Positions 1 through 11,875 of a stretch of 64,000 nucleotides of DNA are shown here, in pieces. The notes beneath the pieces are model-generated. The model saw nothing but the letters and a program-made list of their open reading frames with translations, had not been told where the DNA came from and did no database searches. The DNA lies in contig JAJTUP010000014.1 of NCBI GenBank assembly GCA_021399435.1, forward strand, positions 620,001 through 684,000. Reading direction: 5' to 3'. The translations under genes were made by a program, and so were the position numbers. Within the stretch, counting starts at the first letter, position 1. Every line of letters starts with the position of its first letter. This stretch comes from Diaporthe sp. PMI_573 (lineage: Eukaryota; Ascomycota; Sordariomycetes; Diaporthales; Diaporthaceae).

Positions 1-33
1 CCATGGCTCTGTTCGCGCTGACCATTGTCACAG

Positions 34-1219
34 TACAAGAGGGTCTCTTCCTCTATAACCATAATGTTTCGCCCTACGATGGCGGCGTCTACCACCAAGC
101 GCCCTTGCTGCTGCCCGTCCTGTCCCTCCTCCCGAGCTTCGCCTCCTGGCCCGTCTTTACATATCTGCTGTATATAGCGGTCGACCTCCTCAGCGCCAAT
201 TCTCTAATAGCCATTGCCGATTCCGGGGAGTCCGCCCAGACTTTGCGGTTCACCTCTCCGAGGAGGGACAAGAGATGGAGTGGCTTTGTGGTTGCTGCAC
301 TGTGAGACTTCACCATCTTGGCGCAATTTCTCGGACTTTTGAGAGAACTGACCTGGGCCCTCCTAGCTTTCTATTCAACCCATTCACAATCGCGACTTGT
401 ATCGGAAGACCTACGAGTGTCTTCACGACATGCGCCATCCTGCACGCCGTCGCAAAGGCAGCCACTGGTGCTCCGTACAGCGCGGTGATCGCCATGTCTT
501 TCGCCGCATACCTGTCCATGTACCCGGCCCTCTTACTACCGCCTTTGGCGCTCTTGGCTTATGATCGAAGCCTTGGGCAAGAGAAAACGCAACCTCTGGC
601 TTTCGTGGCCAAGTTTGTTGGCGTTGCGACAGCCACCGTCTCGGTCCTATTCCAGATGTCCTACTTCATTACTGGCTCATGGGAATTTCTCTCTTCGACC
701 TACGGCATCCAACTCACGCTTACCGATCTAACCCCAAACGTCGGGCTGTGGTGGTACTTCTTCATCGAGATGTTTGACTCCTTCAGGTCATTCTTCTTGG
801 CCGTCTTCTGGCTGCACTTGTCTTCGTATGTCGCCGCTTTGAGTCTGCGCATTCGTTCACAGCCTCTGTTTGTGATCACGCTACTGCTGGGTATCTTTGG
901 GATATTCAAGCCATACCCCAGTATCAGTGACACATCACTCTTCCTCGCGATGGTCCCGCTCTACAGGCACGTCTTCCCCTTGATGCGGTATACTTTCGTG
1001 GTCCCCTCGACAATATTGTACGCCACGTTCTTGGGACCTGCGTTCTACTACCTATGGATATACGCAGGTAGCGGTAACGCCAATTTCTTCTACGCAATCA
1101 CCTTGGTGTGGAGCTTGGGCCAGAGCTTGCTCGTTAGTGATCTCACTTTCGCAGCGCTCCGGGACGAGTGGGAACTCGCCAGGCCAGAAATGGTCGGCAA
1201 GGAAATTAGACAGATTTAG
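34..1219 (+). CDS. GAB1: GPI transamidase subunit PIG-U/Gab1 (5' partial)
   Basis: C-terminal part of PIG-U (yeast Gab1/Cdc91), a multi-pass ER membrane subunit of the complex that attaches GPI anchors to proteins. The hallmark stretch LQEGLFLYNHNVSPYDGGVY is followed by many hydrophobic segments and ends at TAG 1217-1219. Two exons are visible: 34-301 and 367-1219. The join across GTGAGA (302) and TAG (364-366) restores the frame as AALFLFNPF. The ATG at position 3 is probably not a start: the bases around it (GCTGAC, then CACAG ending at 33) look like the 3' end of an upstream intron, and the first exon base would complete the Leu codon of the conserved LQEG motif. The true start lies left of the window. 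Identification is firm; the internal joins are inferred. Confidence 0.88.
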
Positions 1220-1328
1220 AAAGACTCAACACGGCGATCAATGCGCGGACGAATTACATTTGCATACCAGTTCTCCTGCTCGGCCTGTCGACCAACTGGC
1301 AAGGCACATCTGTGCCAGGTTGTGAGCT

Positions 1329-2630
1329 TCAGTTGAGCAGGGGCTTCTTCGCCGCAATGATTACGGCATCATCGAACCTGGTGAACTTCCTTATATCCTT
1401 GATTTGCAGCCCAGCTTGGTCCAACAACCGTCGCAAAGAACTCTCTCGCCTCTCCTGTGCGTCGAACATTACCTTCATGGCGATACTCAACGCCGCCGTG
1501 TACTCATTTCCGGGCGTTCCAACCGCCGGCTTGTCGTCGGGCAGGACCTTATCATCGATCACAACAACACTGTCAGCCCCAAGAGCTGAGACCTGAGACT
1601 TCAGAATGCGGACGCATGCATCATCGTCGAAGTTGTGGAGAATCTGGCGGAAGTAGTAGACACGAGCGCCTAATCTGTCAGACTCGATGGACTTGTTGCA
1701 ATGGGATCTCTCCACGCCTACCTTTAATGGGCTGCTCTGTGAAGAAGTCATAGGGCATCTTCTCCATGCCTTCCACCTCGAGCGCCGTTTCAAGCACATA
1801 GGATTGATCCTGCAAGACGACCCGGCCCTTGAGGTCAGGCAGGGATTTCTTGAGCGCCGCACACTGTGATCCATTGCCACCACCGACGTCGACAAACACA
1901 ACATCGTCAGGCTGTAAGTCTTGGGCGAACTCTGCCGCAAATGGCACCACGTCTAGCCACGTCGGCAGGCTGGCGAATTGCTCCTTCATGAAGTTATGGA
2001 AGGCATGTTTCTGAACAGGGTGCGTGTCCATCCAGGTGTAGAAGTCTTCCGAGGAATTCTGGCCCAGCTTGAAGGCATTTGATCTGCCGTCGCCCTCAGT
2101 CAGGGCCCGGTGGAGGGCGGCAAACCCGGGGAGGCAGTTGTCGTGGAAGTGCGTCACACCGTCCACGAATACGGGCACGAGGAGCGTGTGGGTCAGCCTG
2201 GTTGCGACATATTGTCCTTTTGATGCTTCCGCCACCATGCCTTGTACGCATGCATAGTCGATGATGGACTCGAAAACGCTTGGCTGAAGCCCGCTCGATG
2301 TGATCAGCGTGGCGGAGTTAACCCCTGCGGCGTCCTTATTTGCGGCCAGTGTGGCGAAGATATTGCGGTCCTGACATATTCTTGCGATCACAAGCGGCAA
2401 TGGCTTTGTGATGTGTCAGTATTCCGCCACGCTGCACCAGGTGGATGAAACGAAGCTGTACGAACGGAGTAGACGAGTCTCTGCAGGGTCTCGAAAGGCG
2501 ACTCCAGTGCAGATGCAGCCTGGCGGCTGAGTTTCAGGAGTTCCTGTCTCTGGGTCTCATCAGCTTGGAACGCATCGGGACACTTTACGAAAAGCTTCAA
2601 TTGCTCCAGCAAAGTCTTGGGGTCCGCCAT
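1329..2630 (-). CDS. SAM-dependent O-methyltransferase (fungal COMT-like)
   Basis: Predicted O-methyltransferase of the plant-COMT/fungal secondary-metabolism type, 395 aa from three exons: 2466-2630, 1722-2403 and 1669-1329. The N-terminal half is the helical dimerisation domain (about residues 1-110). The SAM-binding loop VDVGGGNG lies near residues 225-233. The catalytic-base region reads RQILHNFDD, with the candidate general-base His at about 294. Donors GTTCGT and GTAGGC and the branch-like CTGAC support the introns, and the second join gives KGARVYYFRQ in frame. It is divergent from the SAT4-like gene at 3278, with about 650 bp between the starts, so a shared promoter is possible. No PKS or NRPS is nearby; the substrate cannot be told. 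Confidence 0.85.
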
Positions 2631-3277
2631 TGCTGATCTGCTATTCTGCGCTTCTGCAGTTGCCGGCTCTCAAGGGTTTGGATAATTTAAAATCAACGGG
2701 CACGACGATACGGTACTTATGAGCCTTGGGAATAGGCAACGCTCGAACAGGAAAGAGGATTGCGAGACAGTGACGACTTATGGCCGCTTTTCCCGTGGTC
2801 AACCGTTGCAGCTGCAGTTAGACCACAACCAACAGCATCGCGGTGGGTCCTTTCCACTACAATCGAGTTGGCACCAAACCACTCTCAGTAAGACGAAATG
2901 AGCACATGAGCGTGGACAAAAAGTTCGTTCCGCACGGCTTGATTCCGTGTGGTCACAGCCAATTTCTTGAGATCCAGCTTCGTGCATAATCCTTCCCGAC
3001 ACTGCAAATCCAAGGTATGTTGGTGGGTCACCAACACCAACCGATGTGGCTCAGTCTCCAAGCCAGTGTCACAGACTCCATACAACCTGGGCAGGTGGAA
3101 GGAATGTCTTTTGGAACGGCTTTGCCAACAGAAAGACCTAATCTACCAACGGACTACTTTGTGCTGCAGGATACATCAACAAATGCTTTGCCACTGTAGT
3201 CTGCCATGGCACTCTTCCGGACTTCTCGCCCATCATTATGCTCGTTCATACCGGATCTGGCCTAGAAAACATTCTTC
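2631..3277. promoter_or_regulatory. Divergent intergenic region (O-methyltransferase / SAT4-like gene)
   Basis: About 650 bp separate two divergently read genes. I see no TATA box that I would trust and no coding frame with family motifs. It must hold both promoters if the two start codons are right. Co-regulation of the pair is an inference from spacing only. Confidence 0.4.
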
Positions 3278-4496
3278 ATGTCTCCTGACGATGGCGCCGG
3301 CGGAGCGATCGCGGACCGTGGTCCGTTTCTCATCGGCCTGATGTGGCCCCTTGCCGCAATATCTTTGGTCACGGTCGTTCTTCGCCTGGTATTCCGGTGT
3401 CAAGCGGGGAAGTTCAACTGGTCCGATGTCTTCATGGTGTTCTCGATGGTACGTGGATATGTTATGTCCTACAATTCGAGCACTGGAAAAGTGTGTGGTG
3501 CTAACTAATCTTCCCGCAGTTGGGCATGTTTGGCTGGAGTATCTGCTTGACTATGCTCTGCATGAAGGGTGGCCAGAGGCATGTATGGGATGTCGAGAAG
3601 CTGGGCATGGATAATCTCGCCCAAGTTCAGATGCTGAACTGGCTCAGCCAAGTGTTTGGAATCCTAGGAATCGCCGCAGGCAAAATCTCAGTTTCTGCTC
3701 TGCTGCTCACCATGTTGCGCCTCACTGACCTGAGATGGCATCGCATCTATCTGTGGATTGTCACAATTGGGCTGACGTCGGTCATCGCCGTGTCATGCTC
3801 GTTTCTCACCATGCTGCAGTGTTCTCCGCCTGCAGCGCTCTGGGACTCCAGAATCCAGGGCAAGTGTGTTGATTCAAGGATCATGGCTGGCTATGGCATC
3901 TTTACTGGAGGTTCGTGAAACGAGGAGCCTCCTCTGATCCTGCTATGGGTGGCCCATACTGGCAGACCTCAGAAAACTGATCCCAAACAGCTTTCAATAC
4001 CTTCGCAGATGGGAGCCTCGCAGTTCTTCCCTCCACCGTCATCCTCTCCTTGGCCAATAGCCCGACCAAGAAGCTGCAGCTCATCATTGTATTTGGTCTC
4101 AACATCTTGACGTGCATATGCTCCGGCATCAAGACCCAGTACCTGGCGCAACTGGCGAATCGGGCCGACTTCACTTGGGCAACATTTGACATCTTCGCCT
4201 GGGTGACGGTCGAATTCTTCCTCATGATCGTCTGCGGTACCATACCAACACTGCACAGCCTCCTCATTGCAATTCAATCCACGACCGAGGCATTGAAGAA
4301 TGCCTTTTCTCGAGGCATAAGGGGCGACCTAAGTGACAGTCTAGGCGACGAAGATCTTGGGATTGAGAAGAGAGACGTGGCCAGGGGCAATGAGCAGGTA
4401 ACCATTGGGCGGCTGGCAACACGAAAACCGTTCGAGGGAAGCAATGCGCAGGGTAGCCGGAGCTCGGAATACCTGTTTGGAGACCTTGGGATCTAA
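3278..4496 (+). CDS. SAT4/Pth11-like integral membrane protein (fungal rhodopsin-fold domain)
   Basis: Seven-helix fungal membrane protein of the family annotated as 'rhodopsin domain' or 'SAT4 integral membrane protein', 355 aa from exons 3278-3448, 3520-3910 and 3991-4496. Family signs are the early RLVFRC...NWSDVFM segment, the W...G.CVD extracellular segment before a helix, and the final helix pair around FTWATFDIFAWVTVEFFLMI. The tail after residue about 280 is polar and probably cytoplasmic. Intron signals are clean: GTACGT with CTAAC and CGCAG, then GTTCGT with ACTGAT and ACAG. Members are numerous in plant-associated fungi and include Pth11-type GPCR-like proteins; ligand and role are unknown. 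No CFEM domain is visible at the N-terminus. Confidence 0.83.
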
Positions 4497-4648
4497 GAAG
4501 TCCTAGTTTTACGGGGCATACGTGTAAAATATAAGATTTCTGACGGGTTTCTAAGACATTATGGCAAACAGAAATTAGGTTTGAAGCCGTTCAGTGTTAC
4601 TCCCCCTTTCTCGCGGTACTTCTATTCTGGCCCCCGATTCCAAGAACT

Positions 4649-7170
4649 CTATTTCTCGTCCTTGTCCTCGAGTCTCAGTGGCTCCATATACGTGACCATG
4701 TCACCATCGTCATCATGGTCATCGTCATTGTCCATCATGCTTATACCACCAAAGTCCTCGTCTTCGTCGTCTTCGTCATCTGGAGCTGCGGCTCCGTACA
4801 ACTTGTCTGCTACCTCTGGGGGTAACGTGAACTTCCCGGGGCTGTACGAAGGAGGGGGCTGCGAAGACGCAGCACGGCTTGTCTCTGGAACACCGGGCTG
4901 CTTGCTGCGCTGCCATTCTTTGGCGTCAGGGGAGCTAACTAGAGACTTGGGCTCGTGCGGGTCGAAGGCCGTCTGCAGCTCGGAGCTGAGCGGCCCGGCG
5001 GCCGGTGTCGACTGCACCTTCCTGACGACGGGACGCTCATCCGTCTTGGGGAACCCGCTCGGGAACGAAATATCGCGGTGCGTCTTTCTCGATAAAGGTT
5101 TCACCGCCACCGGAACGGGGGGCTCGTCGAAGTCGAAGAGAGTGCCGGTCTTGCTGCTGCCGTCCGCGTCCTCGAGCCTGATATCCTCCTCCTTCTCGAT
5201 GGGCTTCTCGCCGCCGCTGATGTTCGGGAAGCCGCACTTGGTGAGGATCTGGGCGATGAGCCCGGGGTATCTCAGGTGGCCCTTTACGTCTTCGGTCAGG
5301 TTGAGGTTCTCGACGCCCTCGATGTCCTCCACTGCTTGCAGCCCGGCGATACCGAGTTGGATGCTGGTGGCGCGGTACAGGAATGCGAGGATGTAGTCGT
5401 TCTCTGAGTAGACATTGAATAGTTTCCCGGTGACGACGCTGCGGATCAACTGCCACTCATCCCGGTTCGACGGCGTTGGCGCTCCGATGAAGACGACGGT
5501 GTCCACTAGCCCAAATGCTCTGCGTTCCGCGAGGGTCTTGAGGCAGACGTAGATGACCCGCGCACCCAAGGAGTAACCGATAAGCGTGACCGGTCTCTCC
5601 CCTTGGATTTTGTTGATCAATGCGTCCGCCAGGATCCGGCCTGCCTTCTCTGACCTGTTCTTGGCCAGGTTGAAAGGGTTGTCGACACCGGCTGCGAGCT
5701 TGAGAATCTGGATGGGCCAGAGCGCTGCCCATAGGGTCGCGAGAACGGTCCGCTTGAGGATCTCGATCTTCAGGACGCTCCACGCGTATGACGCCACCGT
5801 GTCCTCGAGGGCGTGCCCGAGTTCTAGCAGGCTGTTCATCTCATACCTCAGGGCAAAGGCCTCCGTCTCGTCGCCGAGGGCCCGCCACGGTTTGGTCACC
5901 TCGTCTTCGGAGACGAGCCAGCCGTTGATTCCGATGGAGACCCTGAGCCTTCGGACGTCCTTATCGTCCTTGCGGAATTCGGCACCCCATTCGTCCTTAA
6001 GTGGCAGGAACCGGAAGTCTTCGACCTCCCTGGCGTACTTGTCTGCCATCTCGCCCTGTTTCGGTGTCAGTTATCACTCTAAGAACGGGATATTAAAAAT
6101 ACACTCACAGTCATACGCGCGCCAAATGCCCCAAAGAGGGTGCCGACCAAGGCACCGTTCATCCAGAAGATGCCGAGGAAGCTGGCCAACCCGCCCAGTC
6201 CCACGGAGCCCATCAGGCCGCCGATGGCACCAGCTACAACCGGTGCTGCAAGACCACCAGTCACTCCGATGATCGCGGCGCCAGCCACCGACGCAAGGCC
6301 GACCTTCCAGAACCTGCCCACCTGCCCCTGCTGCTTGCGCTTCTGGGCCTCGGCCTCGGCCGACATGGTCTCATCCTTCTTAGCCTTCTCCGCCTGTGCC
6401 GACGCCTCGATCATGGTCTTGGCGATCTCCTTCTCCTCGTCGGTCAGGAACGACAGGGGGAGCCCCAGCGCGGAGGTCAGGTAGGTGATGAACGTCCTCG
6501 CGTAGGCCGTGTACTTGCCCGTGGAGAGTAGCAGGATGAGGACGGAGCTGACGACCTCTTTCCTGTCCTCGACCGGAACCGTGGTGAGCCTTGTGGGAAT
6601 GGGGTGGTAGATGGCCCGGAGGGACTCGATCGCGTTCGTGGCGTGCCGGGCCGCGTCGTTTGGCGAGGGGTCGCCGCCAAAGTCGATAAGATCCTCACCC
6701 TCGGCGGGACTTTCCGCCTTCATCTGGGTCATCTTCTTCTGGCGTTCCGTGCGCGCGTCCAGGATCTTGTTGTCATCGCTGGCGGACAGGATCTCCCTCA
6801 GCTTGGTGTGGAACTCCCTCTTCCACTCGTCGAAATGCGCCAGGGCTGCTTTGCGCAGCGCGATGAGCTCAGGGCTCGGTGGTGTGTGCCTCTGTGAGAC
6901 GGAAGCCTCTGCCTTGGCATTCGCGGCGGCGGAAGTGGTGGCGGCAGTGGTTGATCCCCGTGGTGAGTCGAGGCCGGATGGGGCCTGCGCCGAGTGAGAC
7001 GGAGACCGGGGCTCATCCTTGGTCGCATGGCTGTCATCTCTGTCGCCGTGAAGCTCCAGCTGGGACCGCATGTACGCCGTGATCTCGGTCACGAGCTGGT
7101 ACAAGGCTCTCCGCCGCACCGGGTTCAGGACCACGAGCACCTGACGAGGCTCGGAGCTGAGTGGCGCCAT
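4649..7170 (-). CDS. DUF726 membrane protein, alpha/beta-hydrolase fold (TMCO4/Mil1-like)
   Basis: An 822-aa protein from two exons (7170-6109 and 6055-4649) joined over a GTGAGT...ACAG intron. It belongs to the DUF726 family (human TMCO4; yeast YFL034W/Mil1), predicted membrane-anchored lipase-like proteins of the Golgi/endosomal system. Visible parts: a polar N-terminal region; a Gly/Ala-rich hydrophobic segment at about residues 290-354 that looks like a membrane hairpin; then the hydrolase core with nucleophile elbow GYSLGA (Ser at about 516) and a GHLRYP segment that may supply the catalytic His. The C-terminal 150 residues are disordered and end in a run of Asp/Glu encoded by GAT/GAC/GAA repeats. 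It is divergent from the Zn2Cys6 gene. The family assignment is strong; enzyme activity is not proven for it. Confidence 0.87.
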
Positions 7171-7833
7171 CTCGCGCCGTGGTGGGCAACTCTCGGCCTG
7201 GCTATGGAATTCAATTGGTAGTAGGGGGGATATTTCAATAGACCATGAGCCTTTGAAAGGTATGAAGGAACCCCCTCGTTGCCTTCCTTGACTGAGACGA
7301 GGGGAATGTTGGTGTGATAGAATGTCGGTGCCGTTTCGGGTGGCTCACTTAATCTCGTTGCCTGGGCTGCATGCGCCAAGACTCCCGGAGGATCACAGCA
7401 TGTGCTGAATGGTAGTCTGGTTGATTGAGCCGGACTGCGCCTCGATTGAACGCGTCAAATATTGTTTTGAAACGTAGTTGGCGCTTCGGATTACATGGCT
7501 GGTGTGGCCTTCACATTTGTCAAAGATGAAGACCCGGCTCATAATTCGTGAACAAAGGAGGTCTCGTGCTGCCCACAGCCGGCTCCCTCCTTTACCAACG
7601 GAACTGCTTACACCCACGCAGCCACACTAACCACACCACAGTCAGCTACACATCTGCACGCATGACGTGCAATAATATCCTTGACATTCCCAACGGACTG
7701 TTTTTTGCGTTTCTAGAACTGTTCAGTCTGGCATTACCGGCTGGCTGTTTCCGAGTTCCTGTCATGAGTTAGCCGCTTTCTGCCAACAGCACCAACAACA
7801 CTAACACCACGGGTGAACAAATGCAACCAAGCC
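7171..7833. promoter_or_regulatory. Divergent intergenic region (DUF726 / Zn2Cys6 regulator)
   Basis: About 660 bp between two divergent starts. The frames here are short and lack family motifs. A CACCA/AACA-rich stretch near 7786-7812, just before the regulator ATG at 7834, looks like a fungal 5' leader. No binding site is claimed. Confidence 0.35.
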
Positions 7834-9989
7834 ATGCAGAATCAAAAAAGACAGAGGAATCGTAGCAGCCTCGACCCATCGCTCCTGAGAACGTGTCAGA
7901 TCTGTTCTCACGCAAAACTCCGCTGTGAGAGGACCCAGGACTCCGGCTTGTGCGACCGTTGTTTGCGGCTGAAGAAGACGTGCATATTCCCACCTGCACG
8001 GCGAGGTAATGCGCCGGCGCAAAGGAAAACGTAAGGAGATACTTTTGGAGGAGCTGAACGTGAGATCGAGCCTCGAGGCTCTAGGGCTAACCCGCTATCA
8101 ACACAGTCGTATCAGTCAGCTCGAGGCCGAGATAGCCAGGCTTGATAATATTCTGGGCTCCCAACAAGGAAGCGGCGCTGGCTCAAATTCATCTCCCGTC
8201 AGTGATCGTGGTGCTTCAAGATCGTCCTCCACAGCGGCTGGCGAAGAAGCAGGGGAGTCGACACGGGTCCAGCCAGTCAATGGAGTCTCACTGGACCCTT
8301 TCGAGCTGGGCTTACTGTCCATTGAAACGGGGAATCTGCTCCTCGACCGCTTCAGAATATCACTGACGCCGTACTTCCCTTTTGTGATCATGCCGGAATC
8401 ATTAAGGGTGGCAGACCTGCATCGGGAGAAGCCGATAGTGTGCCTTGCAATTCTCTTTGCATCCTCGCACGACAACGGGGTGTTACAAGCACGCCTCTCA
8501 CGGTTATTTGAGCAAATGCTGGCCATTGAACTTCTGCAGGGGCGGATCGCGTCTCTCGAGAACCTGCAAGGTCTGTTGATATACACTGCTTGGTGAGTGC
8601 ACTTTGGTCTCTGGACTTAAGGATCGGTCACTTCATTCCCCAGTCACATCTAGACCCTGACAGCTCTTAGGATGCAATACCAGCCTCGCCCCCGGAAACA
8701 CACTCAGAACATATTCCTTGCCATGAGTATTATGTATGACCTGAGGTTCCATAAGCCTAGAGAAGTGCCAAGACAGGGAGACGAGGATGGTGAGCGGGGG
8801 GTGTTGGCCGGAGGGCTGAGGGCAGATGAGTTGCGAGCAGTGATAGGGCTATTCAGTGTTGCTTTGAGGTGAGACCCACCTCAACTCCTTGTTTGTTTGC
8901 TGAGTCCTGACTGTTGACAGTGCCTCCGCCATCTTGGACAAATTTCACTGTTTCCCGACGATACCATCCTTGGCGGAAAGCTGTGAAACACTGGCTATGC
9001 GAGCTGAATATCCGACAGATAAATATTTGTCAGGAATTTTCGGCTTGCTGCATTTGATTTGGCAAGTCGACAAACTAGTTAAAGACACGATTCCGAATAA
9101 GGTTGAGAATTCGAAAGAACGTCTCGGTCATCTTTTCAACGAGTGGCGGTTTCTCAAACAATCCTTGAATAGGACACAACGCCTGCTAAGAATATCCTCT
9201 CGTCAGTTGTCCCTTGATGTTCATCCCAGTCTTGCTAGTAGTTGAAAGCCGCTGACTCCAGTTTAAGACTTTCTCAGATTTCAAATCCCTGCCGCTGAGC
9301 TTCTGATGGCAGATATAGTTCTGCCCGGCTCCTCGGTCTTTGTCTCCACAGATCCTTCCCCAAGAATAGCTGAGACCATACCCGTCGTTAAGTCTCTGAT
9401 GGAGATATTGCTCTCTTCCGAGCCTGGCCAGGAACTTTACTTTACTAACCTGGCCTGGATCAAGCTCGGCTACGGTCTGTCTCTGGGAGTGAAGCTGGAC
9501 GTACTATGCACGACCTGTGGCATAAGCCCCGCGACGGCGATTGAGCTCCGGCAGTCCCTGGATATTTCCAGCACCCTGAGTGCGCTGATTAAGCGTATGC
9601 GTATGTCTATATCACACAGCACAGACACAGAAAGGGAAGGACCGCATCCCCTTTGCCAGTTTCTGTCCCGGGCTGAAGCGGTGGAACGGTGGTACGCGAG
9701 ACATGGCCCTCCCGCGGTGTCCAATGCTGCCATGCCGTGGAGCCAGCACGGTCCCGAGACGTTTACCGGCCGCGGACAGGTGAATGAACAGCAGGGCTCG
9801 TTACCTAGCCACTCACATCCTGCTGTGGAGGGTGACGCTCTGTTGAGGCCAGAGGACAATCAAGACCTTGGGTTCGCGTTTGATCCCGATATGTCTGCAT
9901 TTGAAGGGCTGGACTTCGAGGGTATGGATTTTGCGATGGATCCTCAGGAGGCTTGGAACCCGTTCGTCTTTCCTGACGGTGCATACTAG
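7834..9989 (+). CDS. Zn2Cys6 fungal transcription factor
   Basis: Binuclear zinc-cluster regulator, 627 aa from five exons: 7834-8030, 8107-8592, 8671-8868, 8921-9201 and 9268-9989. The zinc cluster CX2CX6CX8CX2CX6C occupies residues 21-50 (CQICSHAKLRC, then CDRCLRLKKTC). Splicing exon 1 to exon 2 (GTAAGG...CACAG) leads straight into a coiled-coil stretch (RISQLEAEIARLDNIL), as usual in this class. The middle part is the fungal-specific regulatory domain. The C-terminus (FDPDMSAFEGLDFEGMDFAM) is acidic and aromatic, like an activation domain. The fourth intron (donor GTCAGT at 9202) is the least certain join. The start is the ATG at 7834; there is no Met upstream in frame. Targets are unknown; the nearest candidates are the OMT, SAT4-like and P450 genes. 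Confidence 0.86.
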
Positions 9990-10294
9990 AGAGGATGTTG
10001 GTTGTGTAGCAAGGTTGTGTGTTTTCGAGACGTTCGAATGGCGAATCCCCCCTTCCCCTGCATATATTCATGGGCAGAAGATGGAATGAGATAGTTGACA
10101 GTGCCTCCAGCGTTTCCAGAGTTGCCATATAACTTCATCATTTCAATCAACTAGAGATGACAATATTGTCCGTGAAATGACAAGCCATGGCGAGAGATTT
10201 TCCATGACTCCGTGATACGATCGAATATATTCCTTTGGGAATCTGGTGAAAGAATTACATCATGATCAACATGTGGCAGGTCCAGCAACGGCGT
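9990..10294. other. Convergent 3' intergenic region
   Basis: About 305 bp between the stop of the zinc-cluster gene and the stop of the phosphoesterase on the other strand. I see only UTR-like sequence. Both transcripts must end here, so their 3' ends may overlap. Confidence 0.4.
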
Positions 10295-11131
10295 CTATTC
10301 ACCAGTCAAGTCACTGAGATCGACCATGTCCTCCTCCAAGAAGCCAGCCGCCTGCGCGAAATAATACCCTCGTTGATTTGAGTAAACGAGCTTGCCAGTT
10401 TCCCAGTCATGGAAGCGGTCAAAGTTATAATGCGTGTGCCCAAACGCCCACAAGATCACATTCTCGGCCCTCCAGCACTCCTCCCCGCTCAGGTCCGTCG
10501 CGAAGCCCGACGAGATCTTGCTCGCCGCGAATCTCGGGTTGACAGTCCTAGCACCGACTGTGGGGCTGTGGTGCGTGAGGACGACGACGCGGCGGCCGGG
10601 CGCCTCGCGCGCAATGTCCGCGACGCGCTCGTTCAGCCAGGCGACGTCCCGCCTGTGCGCCTCCACGTGCTGCTCCACCGTCCAGCCGCCTACGCGGAAG
10701 AAGTCGTTCAGGCCGAAGCTGACGTCGTCCGTAGACTCTGCGGGGACATCCGAGAAGAGCGTGCAGCCGAGGATGGTAAGGTTGTGGCCTGGGAGGTGGA
10801 ACTCGTCCCGATCGAGGAGGACGTACTCGCCGATGCCATCAGACTCTGGGGACGGCGGTCGCGCTCGCTCGTGGCGGTTCTGTTCCTGGAACGCGCGGAG
10901 GGTCTTGATCGCTTCATCCCAGGTTGAGCCGTATGGTTCGTGGTTGCCTAGGAGGTGGAAGACGGTGCGGAACTGTGCCAGCTGGGCGGTGAGGAAATCG
11001 AGGTAGCCCGGGTGGGAGACGCAGCCGATGTCTCCCAAGAGTGCTAAATGAGGAGCGGAAGGCTTGATTTCGTAGAAATCATAGGCTCTTGGACTCTCCA
11101 TATGGAGGTCCGACAGTATCTGTAGTTTCAT
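10295..11131 (-). CDS. Calcineurin-like metallophosphoesterase
   Basis: A 278-aa intronless metallophosphoesterase. All the metal-binding motifs are present in order: SDLH (Asp8, His10), GD (33-34), GNHE (62-65), a histidine motif VVLTHHSP, and GHTH near residue 225. These define the two-metal active site of the calcineurin-like family, which cleaves phosphomono- or diesters. The ATG at 11131 (MKLQILSDLH) fits the family, with the first motif close to the N-terminus; frame upstream of it has no Met. There is no signal peptide or membrane segment, so it should be cytosolic. The substrate cannot be read from sequence. Confidence 0.9.
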   Translation of the reverse strand: MKLQILSDLHMESPRAYDFYEIKPSAPHLALLGDIGCVSHPGYLDFLTAQLAQFRTVFHLLGNHEPYGSTWDEAIKTLRAFQEQNRHERARPPSPESDGIGEYVLLDRDEFHLPGHNLTILGCTLFSDVPAESTDDVSFGLNDFFRVGGWTVEQHVEAHRRDVAWLNERVADIAREAPGRRVVVLTHHSPTVGARTVNPRFAASKISSGFATDLSGEECWRAENVILWAFGHTHYNFDRFHDWETGKLVYSNQRGYYFAQAAGFLEEDMVDLSDLTGE

Positions 11132-11713
11132 TTTGTGACAACCGCCCTGGATTTGCAGTGTCGTGAATCTCAACGAAATCGGCTTCCGAGTCGCGGCATG
11201 TCTTTCTCTTCTGCTGCTTCGCTCTCCCCTTACCTCAATCTTCCGATAAGTGTCTCAAACACCCATTTCGAAGACGGAGTAGCTGTTATAATCTTTCTTC
11301 AGGGCATGCTGGTTGTTGCCTAAACGCTTGGTGGGTTCAGCCTGGTAGAAAATCAACGCAGAATGCGCAACGGTGACTGGCTGCTCATCATGAAGCCAAC
11401 TGACACAGCTCCACCCCGCAGTTCTCATATTGGCCCAGGCCACATTTTTGCTAGACCTGACTTTCACTATCATTTATCTTTGAATGGCCATCTTCGTAGA
11501 TCATCATCTCGGTCACATGGCTTCCAGATCTATATTTCGAAGGCTCTCAGGCCTATGCGGCCCCGTGGCCTCTTGGGCCCCATCAGCCAAGTCCGGACTA
11601 CCGCACATGACTTCAAGCATAAGGTCTAGTCAATCAGCTCAGCAAAATCACACAAGCCTTTGCAATTCCAATTGACCGGGTTTTAAGTGCTAGATGGCAG
11701 CAAGCTCATCTAA

Positions 11714-11875
11714 GAGGAACTCACTGAAGGATACAGTGCTGAGAACTATTATCCTGTGAAGCAGGGTGAGGTTTTCAATGATCCATACCAGGCCATCCTC
11801 AAACTTGGGCTCGGATTTACGTCAACCAAATAGCTCTCTAAGGACCTCCGGTACTTTCAGTGGTTTCGTTTTTAA
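11714..11875 (+). pseudogene. Relic of an SRPK-like protein kinase N-lobe
   Basis: One frame reads through the opening signature of fungal SRPK-type kinases: ENYYPVKQGEVFNDPYQAIL, then KLGLGFTST and LSKDLRYFQW. Between FTST and LSKDL the family has a Trp (ST-V-W-L). Here the codon at 11831-11833 is TAG, as expected from TGG changed at one G, and a second stop (TAA) follows at 11873-11875. A TAA also sits just before the fragment at 11711-11713. The rest of the kinase domain (catalytic HTD loop, DFG) is not seen downstream. It is a short dead fragment and not a usable gene. Confidence 0.6.
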
